Shown here piece by piece: positions 54,941 through 64,000 of a stretch of 64,000 nt of DNA. A program made the translations under genes and the position numbers. This stretch comes from Thalassospiraceae bacterium LMO-JJ14 (GTDB lineage: Bacteria; Pseudomonadota; Alphaproteobacteria; Rhodospirillales; Casp-alpha2): NCBI GenBank assembly GCA_021555105.2, contig CP134604.1, positions 2,356,001-2,420,000 of the forward strand, written 5' to 3'. Under the pieces are notes generated by a model. That model was not told the DNA's origin and did not search any database. It saw only the letters and a list, made by a program, of their open reading frames with translations. Position 1 is the stretch's first letter. Every line of letters starts with the position of its first letter.

Positions 54941-57010
54941 ATGCCGAAGCTGACCATTGACGGTAAGGAAGTCGAAGTCGACGCCGGATTGACGGTCCTG
55001 CAGGCTTGCGAGCAGGTGGGGATCGAAATTCCGCGTTTCTGCTACCACGAACGCCTGTCGATCGCCGGTAATTGCCGTATGTGTCTGGTGGCCCTTGAGC
55101 GGGCGCCGAAGCCCGTTGCATCGTGCGCGATGCCCGTCGCCGACGGTATGGTCGTGCACACCAACACGCCGGAAGTGCATAAGATGCGCAAAGGCGTGAT
55201 GGAATTCCTGCTGATCAACCACCCGCTCGATTGCCCGATCTGCGATCAGGGCGGTGAATGTGATTTGCAGGATCAGGCCATGGGCTACGGTCTCGATCAT
55301 TCGCGCTACAAGGAAAACAAGCGCGCCGTCGAAGACAAGGAAATGGGGCCGCTGATCAAGACGATCATGACACGCTGCATTCACTGCACGCGTTGCGTCC
55401 GCTTCACCACTGAAATCGCCGGCATCACCGACATGGGTATGCTGTTCAGGGGCGAGCACGCCGAGATCACGTCTTATCTTGAAAAGGCCGTCGATTCCGA
55501 GCTTTCCGGCAATGTCATCGATCTTTGTCCGGTCGGTGCGCTGACGTCGAAACCGTATGCCTTCGTGGCGCGGCCCTGGGAACTCAAGAAAACCGAAACA
55601 GTCGACGTCATGGACGCGCTCGGCTCGAACATCCGTGTCGATGCGCGCGGCTCGGAAGTCATGCGCATCCTGCCGCGCCTCAACGAAGACGTGAACGAGG
55701 AATGGATTTCCGACAAGACGCGTTTTGCCTGTGACGGCCTGCGTCGCCAGCGCCTCGACAAACCGTATGTGCGCAAGGACGGCAAACTTCAGCCGGCAAA
55801 CTGGGACGAGGCGTTCGCGGCTATCAAGGCCAGGGTCGATGGCCTCGCCGGATCGAAAATCGCCGCCATCGCCGGAGATCAGGCCGATTGCGAAGCAATG
55901 GTGTCGCTCAAGGCGCTGATGAGCAATCTTGGGTCCGCCAATATGGACTGCCGTCAGGACGGATCGCAGATTGATCCGTCACTGCGCGCCGCCTACATCT
56001 TCAATTCCTCAATCGCCGGGATCGAACAGGCGGATGCGCTGCTGATCGTCGGGGCCAATCCACGCCTCGAAGCCGCCGTCTTGAATGCCCGCATCCGCAA
56101 ACGCTTCATGGCAGGTGATTTCCCGATCGGTGTGATCGGCGAAGCCGCCGATCTGCGCTATGACTACGAACATCTCGGCACCGGTCCCGATGACCTGAAG
56201 GCGGTTCTCGGCGCCAAGTCGGCGTTCGGCAAAATCCTCAAGAAAGCCAACCGGCCGATGATCATCGTCGGACAGGGGGCACTGGCCCGTGAAGATGGCG
56301 CCGCCATCCAGGCGATCACGCACGAGATCGCCGAGGCTTACGGCATGATCGACAAATCGTCGGGCTGGAACGGCTACAATATTCTGCATACCGCAGCATC
56401 GCGCGTCGGCGGTCTCGATATCGGTTTCGTGCCGGGCGCGGGCGGTCTGGCCACGAATGAGATCGTTGCCGCTGCCGGGAAGGGGGATATCGACGTCCTT
56501 TACCTGCTGGGCGCCGATGAAATCGACATGAACGCGCTCGGCAATGCCTTTGTCATCTATCAGGGGCATCATGGCGATGCCGGTGCGCACCGTGCCGATG
56601 TGATCCTGCCGGGGGCTGCCTATACGGAAAAGAATGCAACCTGGGTCAATACCGAAGGCCGGGTGCAACTGGGCCGTCTTGCGGCATTCCCGCCGGGCGA
56701 TGCGCGTGAGGACTGGACCATTATTCGTGCGCTTTCGGATGTGCTCGGTAAAACAATCGCGTTGAATGACCTCAGGGCCGTTCGCGGCAAACTGGTCGAA
56801 GCCAGTGCAAACTTCATGAATATCGACACCGTCGTACCGGCGCCATGGGGCGCATTCGGCACGGCCGGTGACATATCCACTACACCTTTCCAATCTCCGG
56901 TCACGAATTTCTATATGACCGATCCGATCAGCCGGGCCTCGGAAACGATGGCCAAGTGCACCGAAACGTTCTCGGGTGCCCAGGAAATGAAGACCGGCAC
57001 CGATGGCTGA
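54941..57010 (+). CDS. nuoG: NADH-quinone oxidoreductase subunit G
   Basis: The 689-residue large iron-sulfur subunit. It has an N-terminal [2Fe-2S] domain ([17 protein letters not shown], residues about 33-49), then [4Fe-4S] sites in [15 protein letters not shown] and [10 protein letters not shown], and a molybdopterin-oxidoreductase-like C-terminal domain that carries no cofactor in complex I. The length is the short alphaproteobacterial/mitochondrial form. GGAAGG lies about 11 bases before the start. It overlaps nuoH by 8 bases. Confidence 0.97.
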   Translation: MPKLTIDGKEVEVDAGLTVLQACEQVGIEIPRFCYHERLSIAGNCRMCLVALERAPKPVASCAMPVADGMVVHTNTPEVHKMRKGVMEFLLINHPLDCPICDQGGECDLQDQAMGYGLDHSRYKENKRAVEDKEMGPLIKTIMTRCIHCTRCVRFTTEIAGITDMGMLFRGEHAEITSYLEKAVDSELSGNVIDLCPVGALTSKPYAFVARPWELKKTETVDVMDALGSNIRVDARGSEVMRILPRLNEDVNEEWISDKTRFACDGLRRQRLDKPYVRKDGKLQPANWDEAFAAIKARVDGLAGSKIAAIAGDQADCEAMVSLKALMSNLGSANMDCRQDGSQIDPSLRAAYIFNSSIAGIEQADALLIVGANPRLEAAVLNARIRKRFMAGDFPIGVIGEAADLRYDYEHLGTGPDDLKAVLGAKSAFGKILKKANRPMIIVGQGALAREDGAAIQAITHEIAEAYGMIDKSSGWNGYNILHTAASRVGGLDIGFVPGAGGLATNEIVAAAGKGDIDVLYLLGADEIDMNALGNAFVIYQGHHGDAGAHRADVILPGAAYTEKNATWVNTEGRVQLGRLAAFPPGDAREDWTIIRALSDVLGKTIALNDLRAVRGKLVEASANFMNIDTVVPAPWGAFGTAGDISTTPFQSPVTNFYMTDPISRASETMAKCTETFSGAQEMKTGTDG

Positions 57011-58016
57011 GCTTTTCGAAACCCATATCCTGCCGGTCATCTGGCTTTTGGCCAAGATCGTCGCCATCGTCGCGCCGGTCATGCTATCGGTCGCCTATCT
57101 GACGCTGTTCGAGCGCAAGGTCATCGGCGCCATGCAACTGCGCAAGGGTCCCAACGTGGTTGGCCCGTTCGGCCTTCTGCAGCCGATCGCCGATGGTGTG
57201 AAACTGTTCCTCAAGGAAACCATCGTGCCGACAGGCGCCAACCGCGGCGTCTTTATCGCGGCACCGATGATTACCTTCATTCTGGCGCTGGTGGCATGGT
57301 CGGTAATTCCGTTCGATGCCGGCATGGTGCTGGCCGACATCAACGTCGGCATCCTGTATCTGTTCGCAATTTCGTCACTCGGCGTGTACGGCATTCTGAT
57401 GGCCGGATGGGCGTCTAACTCCAAATACGCGTTCCTGGGCGCCATGCGTTCGGCGGCACAAATGGTGTCGTACGAAGTCTCGATGGGGCTGATCATCATT
57501 ACCGTGCTGCTGTGCGCCGGGTCTTTGAACCTGTCGGCAATCGTCGAGGCGCAGCGGGACGTCTGGTTCGTCATACCGCTGTTCCCGATGGCGGTGATCT
57601 TCTTTATCTCGACCCTGGCGGAAACCAACCGCCACCCGTTCGACCTGCCCGAGGCCGAAGCCGAACTGGTCGCCGGTTACAATGTCGAATACTCGGCAAT
57701 GACGTTCGCGCTGTTCTTCCTCGGTGAATACGCCAACATGATCCTTATGTCGGCGATGACGTCGGTGCTGTTCCTGGGGGGCTGGCTGCCACCGATGGAT
57801 ATTGCGCCATTGAACTGGATACCGGGACCGATCTGGCTGGCGCTGAAAATCGTTTTCTGTCTGTTCATCTTCGTGTGGGTGCGCGCGACGTTCCCGCGTT
57901 ACCGTTATGACCAGTTGATGCGGCTGGGCTGGAAGGTCTTCCTGCCGCTTTCACTGCTCGCTGTTGCGGTCGTCTCCGGCGTGCTGGTCGCTTTTGATCT
58001 GGCACCGGTGCTGTAA
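57003..58016 (+). CDS. nuoH: NADH-quinone oxidoreductase subunit H
   Basis: A 337-residue membrane subunit next to the quinone chamber, with about eight helices. Signatures: [21 protein letters not shown] (about 37-57), and the loop [22 protein letters not shown] (in part around residues 206-227). It starts within the last codons of nuoG (ATGGCTGA). Confidence 0.98.
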   Translation: MAELFETHILPVIWLLAKIVAIVAPVMLSVAYLTLFERKVIGAMQLRKGPNVVGPFGLLQPIADGVKLFLKETIVPTGANRGVFIAAPMITFILALVAWSVIPFDAGMVLADINVGILYLFAISSLGVYGILMAGWASNSKYAFLGAMRSAAQMVSYEVSMGLIIITVLLCAGSLNLSAIVEAQRDVWFVIPLFPMAVIFFISTLAETNRHPFDLPEAEAELVAGYNVEYSAMTFALFFLGEYANMILMSAMTSVLFLGGWLPPMDIAPLNWIPGPIWLALKIVFCLFIFVWVRATFPRYRYDQLMRLGWKVFLPLSLLAVAVVSGVLVAFDLAPVL

Positions 58017-58035
58017 GTATGGAAAGAGGCACACA

Positions 58036-58524
58036 ATGAGCTTCATAGGACGCGGCGCACGGGCGATCTTCCTCTCGGAACTTGTTTCCGGGATGTCGCT
58101 GACGTTGCGCTATTTCTTCCGCAAGAAAGTCACCGTCAACTATCCGTACGAAAAAGGACCGCTGTCGACCCGGTTTCGCGGTGAGCACGCACTGCGCCGC
58201 TATGCGAACGGCGAGGAACGCTGCATCGCCTGCAAACTGTGCGAGGCGATCTGCCCGGCACAGGCCATCACCATCGAGGCCGAGCCCCGCGATGACGGCT
58301 CACGCCGGACCACGCGCTACGACATCGACATGGTCAAATGCATCTATTGCGGTCTCTGTCAGGAAGCTTGCCCGGTCGACGCCATCGTCGAAGGGCCGAA
58401 CTTCGAATTCGCGACGGAAACCCGCGAAGAGCTGCTGTACGACAAGGATAAACTGCTGGCCAACGGCGACCGTTGGGAAACCGAGCTGGCGGAACGTTTA
58501 AGGATCGACGCACCCTATCGTTAA
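58036..58524 (+). CDS. nuoI: NADH-quinone oxidoreductase subunit I
   Basis: A 162-residue ferredoxin-like subunit carrying two [4Fe-4S] clusters, N6a and N6b. The motifs are [16 protein letters not shown] and [16 protein letters not shown]. The start is ATG 58036, with AAGAGG 7 bases ahead; the longer in-frame sequence overlaps nuoH. Confidence 0.98.
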   Translation: MSFIGRGARAIFLSELVSGMSLTLRYFFRKKVTVNYPYEKGPLSTRFRGEHALRRYANGEERCIACKLCEAICPAQAITIEAEPRDDGSRRTTRYDIDMVKCIYCGLCQEACPVDAIVEGPNFEFATETREELLYDKDKLLANGDRWETELAERLRIDAPYR

Positions 58525-58544
58525 GGGGTGTTTTTGGGGGTTAT

Positions 58545-59156
58545 ATGATACAGGCATTAGCATTCTACATGTTTGCCGTTGTTGCGGTCGCCGCCGGCGT
58601 GCTGGTGATTTCGGCGCGCAACCCCGTGCATTCCGTGCTGTTCCTGATCCTGACGTTCTTCAACGCGGCGGGACTGTTCGTCCTCATGGGCGCGGAATTC
58701 CTGGCGATGATCCTTGTTGTCGTCTATGTCGGCGCCGTCGCCGTGCTGTTCATGTTCGTCGTCATGATGCTGGACATCAATTTTGTCGAAATGCGCCAGG
58801 GTTTCCTGCAATACCTGCCGGTCGGCGCGCTGATCGGCCTGATCCTGTTCGTCGAACTGGCGCTGGCCGTCGGCGGATGGACGTTTGCACCCGAAGCCCT
58901 GGGGCTGGCCGGAGCACCGATGCCGCCGCCGGATCAGCTCACCAACACGCACGCCATCGGCCAGATCATGTATACCAAGTACATCTATCTGTTCCAGACA
59001 GCGGGCCTGGTTTTGCTGGTCGCCATGATCGGCGCCATCGTCCTTACGCACCGCCGTCGCGACGGAGTCCACAAGCAGCGCATCAACGACCAGATTGCGC
59101 GCGATCCGAAAGAAGCGGTCAAACTGCGCGACGTCGAGATCGGGAAGGGGATCTAA
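58545..59156 (+). CDS. nuoJ: NADH-quinone oxidoreductase subunit J
   Basis: A 203-residue membrane subunit with five helices; the pi-bulge helix 3 region is EFLAMILVVVYVGAVAVLF (residues about 52-70). The C-terminal 30 residues are hydrophilic. The ATG at 58545 follows nuoI by 20 bases; GGGGG lies about 5 bases ahead. Confidence 0.96.
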   Translation: MIQALAFYMFAVVAVAAGVLVISARNPVHSVLFLILTFFNAAGLFVLMGAEFLAMILVVVYVGAVAVLFMFVVMMLDINFVEMRQGFLQYLPVGALIGLILFVELALAVGGWTFAPEALGLAGAPMPPPDQLTNTHAIGQIMYTKYIYLFQTAGLVLLVAMIGAIVLTHRRRDGVHKQRINDQIARDPKEAVKLRDVEIGKGI

Positions 59157-59159
59157 TTG

Positions 59160-59468
59160 ATGGAAATTACATTAGGTCACTATCTGACGGTTGCCGCGAT
59201 CCTGTTCGTACTCGGCATTTTCGGGATTTTCCTGAACAGGAAGAACGTCATCGTCATCCTGATGTCGGTCGAACTGATGCTGCTCGCCGTCAACATCAAC
59301 CTGGTCGCGTTTTCGACGCACCTCGGTGATCTGGTCGGGCAGATTTTCGCCATGCTGGTACTGACCGTGGCTGCTGCCGAAGCCGCCATCGGTCTCGCGA
59401 TCCTTGTGGTCTTTTTCCGTAATCGCGGCTCCATCGCCGTCGAAGACGTCAACATGATGAAGGGCTGA
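59160..59468 (+). CDS. nuoK: NADH-quinone oxidoreductase subunit K
   Basis: A 102-residue membrane subunit with three helices, homologous to MrpC. The conserved glutamates lie in [17 protein letters not shown] and [13 protein letters not shown]. The ATG at 59160 is used; the TTG three bases earlier is an alternative. It starts 3 bases after the nuoJ stop. Confidence 0.97.
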   Translation: MEITLGHYLTVAAILFVLGIFGIFLNRKNVIVILMSVELMLLAVNINLVAFSTHLGDLVGQIFAMLVLTVAAAEAAIGLAILVVFFRNRGSIAVEDVNMMKG

Positions 59469-59473
59469 GCCGC

Positions 59474-61438
59474 ATGATCGAGACAATCCTCGTCTTTCTG
59501 CCGCTGATCGGCTCGGCTATCGCCGGTGTGATCGTTTTTGCCGGCATTGATGCCGACAAGCACCGCAAACATACGCTCGACCTCGCGTCTCAGATCGTGA
59601 CCTGCGGCGGCCTGCTGATTTCGGCCTTGCTGGCAGTGCTGATCTTCGTCGATGTCGGTCTGCACGGCAACGCCAGGACCACGGAACTGTTTACCTGGAT
59701 CGCATCCGGCTCGTTCGAGCTTTCATGGGCGCTGAAGGTCGACACCCTGACGTCGGTAATGATGATCGTCGTCTGCGTCGTGTCTGCGATGGTGCACGTC
59801 TATTCCATCGGCTACATGCATCACGATCCCTCGGTGCCGCGCTTCATGTGCTATCTGAGCCTGTTCACCTTCATGATGCTGATGCTGATCACCGCCGACA
59901 ACCTGGTGCAGATGTTCTTCGGTTGGGAAGGCGTCGGGCTGGCGAGTTATCTGCTGATCGGATTCTGGTACAAGAAACCGAGCGCCAATGCTGCAGCCAT
60001 CAAGGCGTTCGTCGTCAACCGGGTTGGCGATTTCGGTTTCGCGCTCGGCATCTTCGCGACGTTCATGCTATTCGACACGATCCATCTTGATACGATTTTC
60101 GACGCTGTCCCGGGACAGAAAGACGCGGTCCTCAACGTCTTCGGCACGGACTTCCATGCCATGACGGTTATCTGTCTGCTGCTGTTCGTCGGCGCCATGG
60201 GTAAATCCGCACAGTTGGGCCTGCATACCTGGCTGCCAGATGCCATGGAAGGCCCGACACCGGTGTCAGCCCTTATCCATGCGGCGACGATGGTCACCGC
60301 AGGCGTGTTTATGGTGGCGCGACTGTCGCCGATGTTCGAATATTCCGATACCGCGCTGACCGTTGTCACGATCGTCGGGGCATCGACGGCGATCTTTGCC
60401 GCCACTATCGGCTGCGTGCAGAACGACATCAAACGGGTCATTGCCTATTCGACATGTTCGCAGCTTGGCTACATGTTCTTTGCCTGCGGTGTGTCGGCCT
60501 ATTCGGCGGGTGTGTTCCACCTGATGACACACGGTTTTTTCAAGGCGCTGCTTTTCCTCGGCGCCGGTTCGGTCATTCACGCCATGTCCGACGAGCAGGA
60601 CATGCGCAAGATGGGCGGTATCTGGAAAATGATCCCGGTGACGTATGCCCTGATGTGGATCGGGTCTCTGGCGCTGGCCGGTGTGCCGCCGTTCGCGGGC
60701 TTTTTCTCCAAGGATATCGTGCTTGAAGCTGCTTATGCATCGCATACCGGTGTCGGGCAGTATGCCTTTGCCATGGGCCTGCTGGCGGCGCTGCTGACGG
60801 CGTTCTATTCGTGGCGTCTGCTGTTCATGACTTTCCACGGCACGCCACGGTGCGATGAAACCGTGCTTGGCCATGTGCATGAAAGCCCGAAAGTGATGAT
60901 CATACCACTGCTGGTACTGGCTCTTGGTGCCATTGCCGCCGGTTACGTGCCCTACAGCCTGTTCGTCGGCGAAGGCATGGGGGATTTCTGGGGTGACGCG
61001 ATCCTGATCCTACCGTCGCACCCGGCGCTTGAAAATGCGCACCACGTACCCGCGCTGGTCAAGTATTCGCCGCTGATCGTCGGTGCCATCGGCATCAGTA
61101 CGGCTTGGTTCCTGTACATCAAACGGCCCGACGTCCCGCCCATGATCGCCGAAAAGTTCCAGGGCATCTATCTGTTCCTGCTCAACAAATGGTACTTTGA
61201 CGAGCTATACGACAAGATCTTCGTTCGCCCGGCCTTCGCGCTTGGCCGCGGTCTGTGGAAAGGCGGCGACGGTGCGCTCATCGACGGCTGCGGGCCTGAC
61301 GGCATTTCATCGGCTGTGCGTATCATGGCGCGCCGGGTATCGGCCCTGCAGACCGGTTATCTTTACCATTACGCCTTCGCCATGCTGATCGGCATCGCCG
61401 CGCTGGTGAGCTGGTACATGTTCACGAAAGGGGCGTGA
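59474..61438 (+). CDS. nuoL: NADH-quinone oxidoreductase subunit L
   Basis: The 654-residue distal antiporter-like proton-pumping subunit with about 16 helices and the long lateral helix near the C-terminus. Motifs: FFGWEGVGLASYLLIGFWY, the lysine region GKSAQLGLHTWLPDAMEGPTP (around residues 240-260), and SALIHAATMVTAGVF. It begins 5 bases after nuoK. Confidence 0.98.
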   Translation: MIETILVFLPLIGSAIAGVIVFAGIDADKHRKHTLDLASQIVTCGGLLISALLAVLIFVDVGLHGNARTTELFTWIASGSFELSWALKVDTLTSVMMIVVCVVSAMVHVYSIGYMHHDPSVPRFMCYLSLFTFMMLMLITADNLVQMFFGWEGVGLASYLLIGFWYKKPSANAAAIKAFVVNRVGDFGFALGIFATFMLFDTIHLDTIFDAVPGQKDAVLNVFGTDFHAMTVICLLLFVGAMGKSAQLGLHTWLPDAMEGPTPVSALIHAATMVTAGVFMVARLSPMFEYSDTALTVVTIVGASTAIFAATIGCVQNDIKRVIAYSTCSQLGYMFFACGVSAYSAGVFHLMTHGFFKALLFLGAGSVIHAMSDEQDMRKMGGIWKMIPVTYALMWIGSLALAGVPPFAGFFSKDIVLEAAYASHTGVGQYAFAMGLLAALLTAFYSWRLLFMTFHGTPRCDETVLGHVHESPKVMIIPLLVLALGAIAAGYVPYSLFVGEGMGDFWGDAILILPSHPALENAHHVPALVKYSPLIVGAIGISTAWFLYIKRPDVPPMIAEKFQGIYLFLLNKWYFDELYDKIFVRPAFALGRGLWKGGDGALIDGCGPDGISSAVRIMARRVSALQTGYLYHYAFAMLIGIAALVSWYMFTKGA

Positions 61439-61444
61439 GGACAG

Positions 61445-62962
61445 ATGTTCGACTTGCCGTTACTCACGATCCTCACATTCGCGCCGCTCGTCGGTGTGAT
61501 CTGTATCCTGTTCGTCCGTCACGAAGATCCCGACGTCGTGGCGACCAATGCACGCCACGTCGCGGCATTCGTTTCCGGCTGCGTTTTCCTGATGTCGCTG
61601 ATGCTTTGGTTCACCTTCGATCAGACCACGGCGGACTTCCAGTGGGTGGAAAAAGTCACCTGGATGGAAGACTTCGGCATTGCCTATCACATGGGGGTCG
61701 ACGGCATTTCAGTGCTTTTCGTCATGCTGACGACGCTGCTGACACCAATCTGCATTTTCGCGTCGTGGAATTCGATCAAGGACCGGGTAAAGGAATACAT
61801 GATTTCGTTCCTGATCCTGGAAACCTTCATGATCGGCATGTTCTGCGCGCTCGATCTGTTCCTGTTCTACATCTTCTTCGAAGCAGTGCTGATCCCGATG
61901 TTCATCATCATCGGGGTTTGGGGCGGTGTCCGGCGCGTTTATGCCGCCTTCAAGCTGTTCCTCTATACACTGCTGGGTTCGGTGCTGATGCTGGTCGCCA
62001 TGCTGACCATGTACTACTACGCCGGCACCACCAACGTCCTTGAACTGATGGCCTATGACTTCCCGATCGATGTGCAAAAGTGGATGTGGCTGGCGTTCTT
62101 TGCGTCGTTCGCGGTCAAGGTGCCGATGTGGCCGGTGCATACCTGGCTGCCCGACGCCCACGTCGAAGCGCCGACCGCCGGTTCGGTTATTCTGGCCGGT
62201 GTGCTGTTGAAATTCGGTGGATACGGGTTCCTGCGTTTCTCGCTGCCGATGATGCCCGAAGCAAGCCTGTATTTCACGCCGCTGATCTACACGCTTTCCA
62301 TCGTCGCCGTGATCTATACCTCGCTGGTTGCGCTGGCGCAGGAAGACATGAAGAAGCTGATTGCCTATTCCTCCATCGCGCACATGGGCTTTGTGACGAT
62401 CGGCACCTTCACGCTGACGACACAGGGCGTCGAAGGCGCAATTTACGTGATGCTGTCGCACGGTGTTGTTTCCGCCGCCCTGTTCCTTATCGTCGGCGTC
62501 GTCTATGACCGCATCCATACCCGCGAGATTTCCGCTTACGGCGGCCTCGTCAGTCGAATGCCGGCCTATGCGCTGACCTTCATGGTCTTCGCCATGGCTT
62601 CTGTCGGTCTGCCCGGCACCGGCGGGTTCGTTGGCGAGATTCTGGTTCTGGTCGGCGCCTTCAAGGCCAACTCCTGGGTTGCCGCGTTCGCAGCGACAGG
62701 GGTGATCCTCGGCGCCGCCTATACGCTGTATCTATATCGCCGCATTATTTTCGGCGAATTGACCAAAGAGAATCTCATGCGCATCAAGGACATGGACCGC
62801 CGCGAGATTGCCATTTTCGCACCGCTGCTGTTCATCACCATCTGGATGGGCGTCTATCCGTCGTCTTTCCTCGATTTCATGCATGTATCCGTCTCGCACC
62901 TGCTTGAGCAGGTTAACACCTCACTGGCTCAGAGCGGCATGCTCGAGCTGGCTGGCCAGTAG
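61445..62962 (+). CDS. nuoM: NADH-quinone oxidoreductase subunit M
   Basis: A 505-residue antiporter-like pumping subunit with about 14 helices. The proton-path residues are in [34 protein letters not shown] (around residues 225-244) and [10 protein letters not shown]. It lies 6 bases after nuoL and 12 before nuoN. Confidence 0.98.
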   Translation: MFDLPLLTILTFAPLVGVICILFVRHEDPDVVATNARHVAAFVSGCVFLMSLMLWFTFDQTTADFQWVEKVTWMEDFGIAYHMGVDGISVLFVMLTTLLTPICIFASWNSIKDRVKEYMISFLILETFMIGMFCALDLFLFYIFFEAVLIPMFIIIGVWGGVRRVYAAFKLFLYTLLGSVLMLVAMLTMYYYAGTTNVLELMAYDFPIDVQKWMWLAFFASFAVKVPMWPVHTWLPDAHVEAPTAGSVILAGVLLKFGGYGFLRFSLPMMPEASLYFTPLIYTLSIVAVIYTSLVALAQEDMKKLIAYSSIAHMGFVTIGTFTLTTQGVEGAIYVMLSHGVVSAALFLIVGVVYDRIHTREISAYGGLVSRMPAYALTFMVFAMASVGLPGTGGFVGEILVLVGAFKANSWVAAFAATGVILGAAYTLYLYRRIIFGELTKENLMRIKDMDRREIAIFAPLLFITIWMGVYPSSFLDFMHVSVSHLLEQVNTSLAQSGMLELAGQ

Positions 62963-62974
62963 GGGAGAAAGCCG

Positions 62975-64000
62975 ATGCCGATAGCCGAAATGCCCAATAT
63001 CGTCCCCGCACTGCCGGAATTGTTTCTGGCCGGTGTGATTATGCTGCTTTTGATGTTCGGCGTGTTCCAGAAAGGCGGGCTCAGCGACAACGACGAAGCG
63101 ACGTTCCGCATCGTTTCCATGCTGTCCATCGTCTCGTTGATTCTCGCCATCTTCCTGCTGGTGCCGGTCGCCGGCCCCCGTGTCGTGACCTTTGCCGGCA
63201 TGTTCGTCACCGACCAGTTTGCCGTCTTCTGCAAGGCGATGGTTCTGATCGCCGCCGCGCTCGGCATCATCGTTTCGCGTGATTTCATGGAACGGCACAA
63301 CGTGGCCCGCTTCGAGTTTCCGATCCTGATCGTGTTTGCCGCCCTCGGCATGCTGCTGATGATTTCGGCGAACGACCTGATCAGCCTGTATGTCGGTCTC
63401 GAGATGCAGTCACTGTCGCTGTATGTCATGGCCGCCATTCAACGCGACGATAACCGCGCCACCGAAGCCGGCCTCAAGTACTTCGTGCTGGGCGCCGTGG
63501 CATCGGGTCTTTTGCTCTACGGATCGTCCCTGGTATACGGCTTTGCCGGCACCACCAGCTTCGATGCCCTGGCGACGCTGTTCGCGACACAGGGCGAAAT
63601 TTCGACCGGCCTTGTGATCGGCATCGTCTTTATCCTCGCCGGCTTGTCGTTCAAGATTTCCGCCGTACCGTTCCACATGTGGACGCCTGACGTCTATGAA
63701 GGCGCACCGACGCCGGTCACCGCGTTCTTCGCCGTGGCGCCGAAAATCGCCGCGCTTGCGCTTCTGCTGCGCGTCATGATTGGACCGTTCGGCGATCTTC
63801 TGGTGCACTGGCAGCAGATCATTATCGTCATTTCCGTGCTCTCAATGGCGCTGGGGGCGCTCGCCGCCATCAACCAGCGCAATATCAAGCGACTGATGGC
63901 TTACAGCTCCATCGGCCATGTCGGTTATGCGCTTGTCGGCCTCGCCGCCGGGACCGAAGAGGGCGTCAAGGGCGTGTTGATCTATCTCGCGATTTATCTG
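62975..64000 (+). CDS. nuoN: NADH-quinone oxidoreductase subunit N (3' partial)
   Basis: The third antiporter-like subunit of complex I. The window holds the first 342 codons, open to the right edge. It starts at ATG 62975 ([20 protein letters not shown]), with GGGGAG about 7 bases ahead. Family motifs are [37 protein letters not shown] (with the key lysine) and [13 protein letters not shown]. It completes the nuoA-N order. The end is outside the window. Confidence 0.97.
   Translation, partial: MPIAEMPNIVPALPELFLAGVIMLLLMFGVFQKGGLSDNDEATFRIVSMLSIVSLILAIFLLVPVAGPRVVTFAGMFVTDQFAVFCKAMVLIAAALGIIVSRDFMERHNVARFEFPILIVFAALGMLLMISANDLISLYVGLEMQSLSLYVMAAIQRDDNRATEAGLKYFVLGAVASGLLLYGSSLVYGFAGTTSFDALATLFATQGEISTGLVIGIVFILAGLSFKISAVPFHMWTPDVYEGAPTPVTAFFAVAPKIAALALLLRVMIGPFGDLLVHWQQIIIVISVLSMALGALAAINQRNIKRLMAYSSIGHVGYALVGLAAGTEEGVKGVLIYLAIYL

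Noticed and set aside
53818-54957. Long minus-strand frame opposite nuoF
   Set aside because: Antisense shadow; the nuoF motifs on the plus strand are unambiguous.
56009-57082. Long minus-strand frame opposite nuoG
   Set aside because: Antisense shadow of a high-GC gene; no recognisable domain and the nuo operon is certain.

Overview
The window is about 64 kb of ordinary chromosomal DNA from an alphaproteobacterium, most likely a free-living, motile, respiring member of the Rhodospirillales or a near relative. The pointers are the order tig-clpP-clpX-lon-hupB-tRNA-nuo, one long bifunctional RelA/SpoT enzyme next to rpoZ, a general L-amino-acid (Aap) ABC transporter, DUF4169/DUF4170 proteins, a family-5 type uracil-DNA glycosylase and two stand-alone PAS_5-type proteins. 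The species assignment is inference. No insertion sequence, prophage, integrase, CRISPR array, rRNA operon or obvious pseudogene was seen. About 70 genes are called: 3 tRNAs and the rest protein-coding, with parC cut at the left edge and nuoN cut at the right edge.

Left third (1-26.8 kb). parC ends here, followed by an arginyl/leucyl-tRNA-protein transferase gene and motAB for a proton-driven flagellar motor. A flavin reductase/membrane methyltransferase pair follows. A four-gene minus-strand operon encodes a HAD dehalogenase-like protein, an alpha/beta hydrolase and two threonine/serine dehydratase paralogues. Then come smpB and dapA, a soluble lytic transglycosylase overlapping a sulfite-oxidase-like molybdoenzyme and a 79-residue unknown protein, a glutathione peroxidase, a TauD-type dioxygenase, small DUF proteins, uracil-DNA glycosylase, a NYN-domain protein, folK, rpoZ and rsh. 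The molybdate importer modABC, a PilZ protein, hisI and metC close the section.

Middle (27-41.7 kb). The aapJQMP amino-acid importer has a strong intercistronic hairpin after the binding-protein gene. A sulfur cluster (cysK, sseA, GNAT) follows, then a Nudix hydrolase, an enoyl-CoA hydratase, a PAS protein, an alpha/beta hydrolase-OsmC fusion, a CopD-like membrane protein overlapping an orphan ParA, the NAD(P)HX repair enzyme and malonyl-CoA decarboxylase.

Right third (41.8-64 kb). tRNA-Leu leads into the protein-quality-control block (trigger factor, ClpP, ClpX, Lon, HU). tRNA-Val and tRNA-Asp flank a second PAS protein. The respiratory complex I operon nuoA-N runs to the window edge, tightly packed and translationally coupled.

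No clearly new biological system was found. The least explained items are the 79-residue protein co-translated with the molybdoenzyme, the two solo PAS proteins, the dehydratase/hydrolase/HAD operon, the orphan ParA, the unusual His-rich and Lys-rich additions to trigger factor, and palindromes in the 404-base lon-hupB gap.
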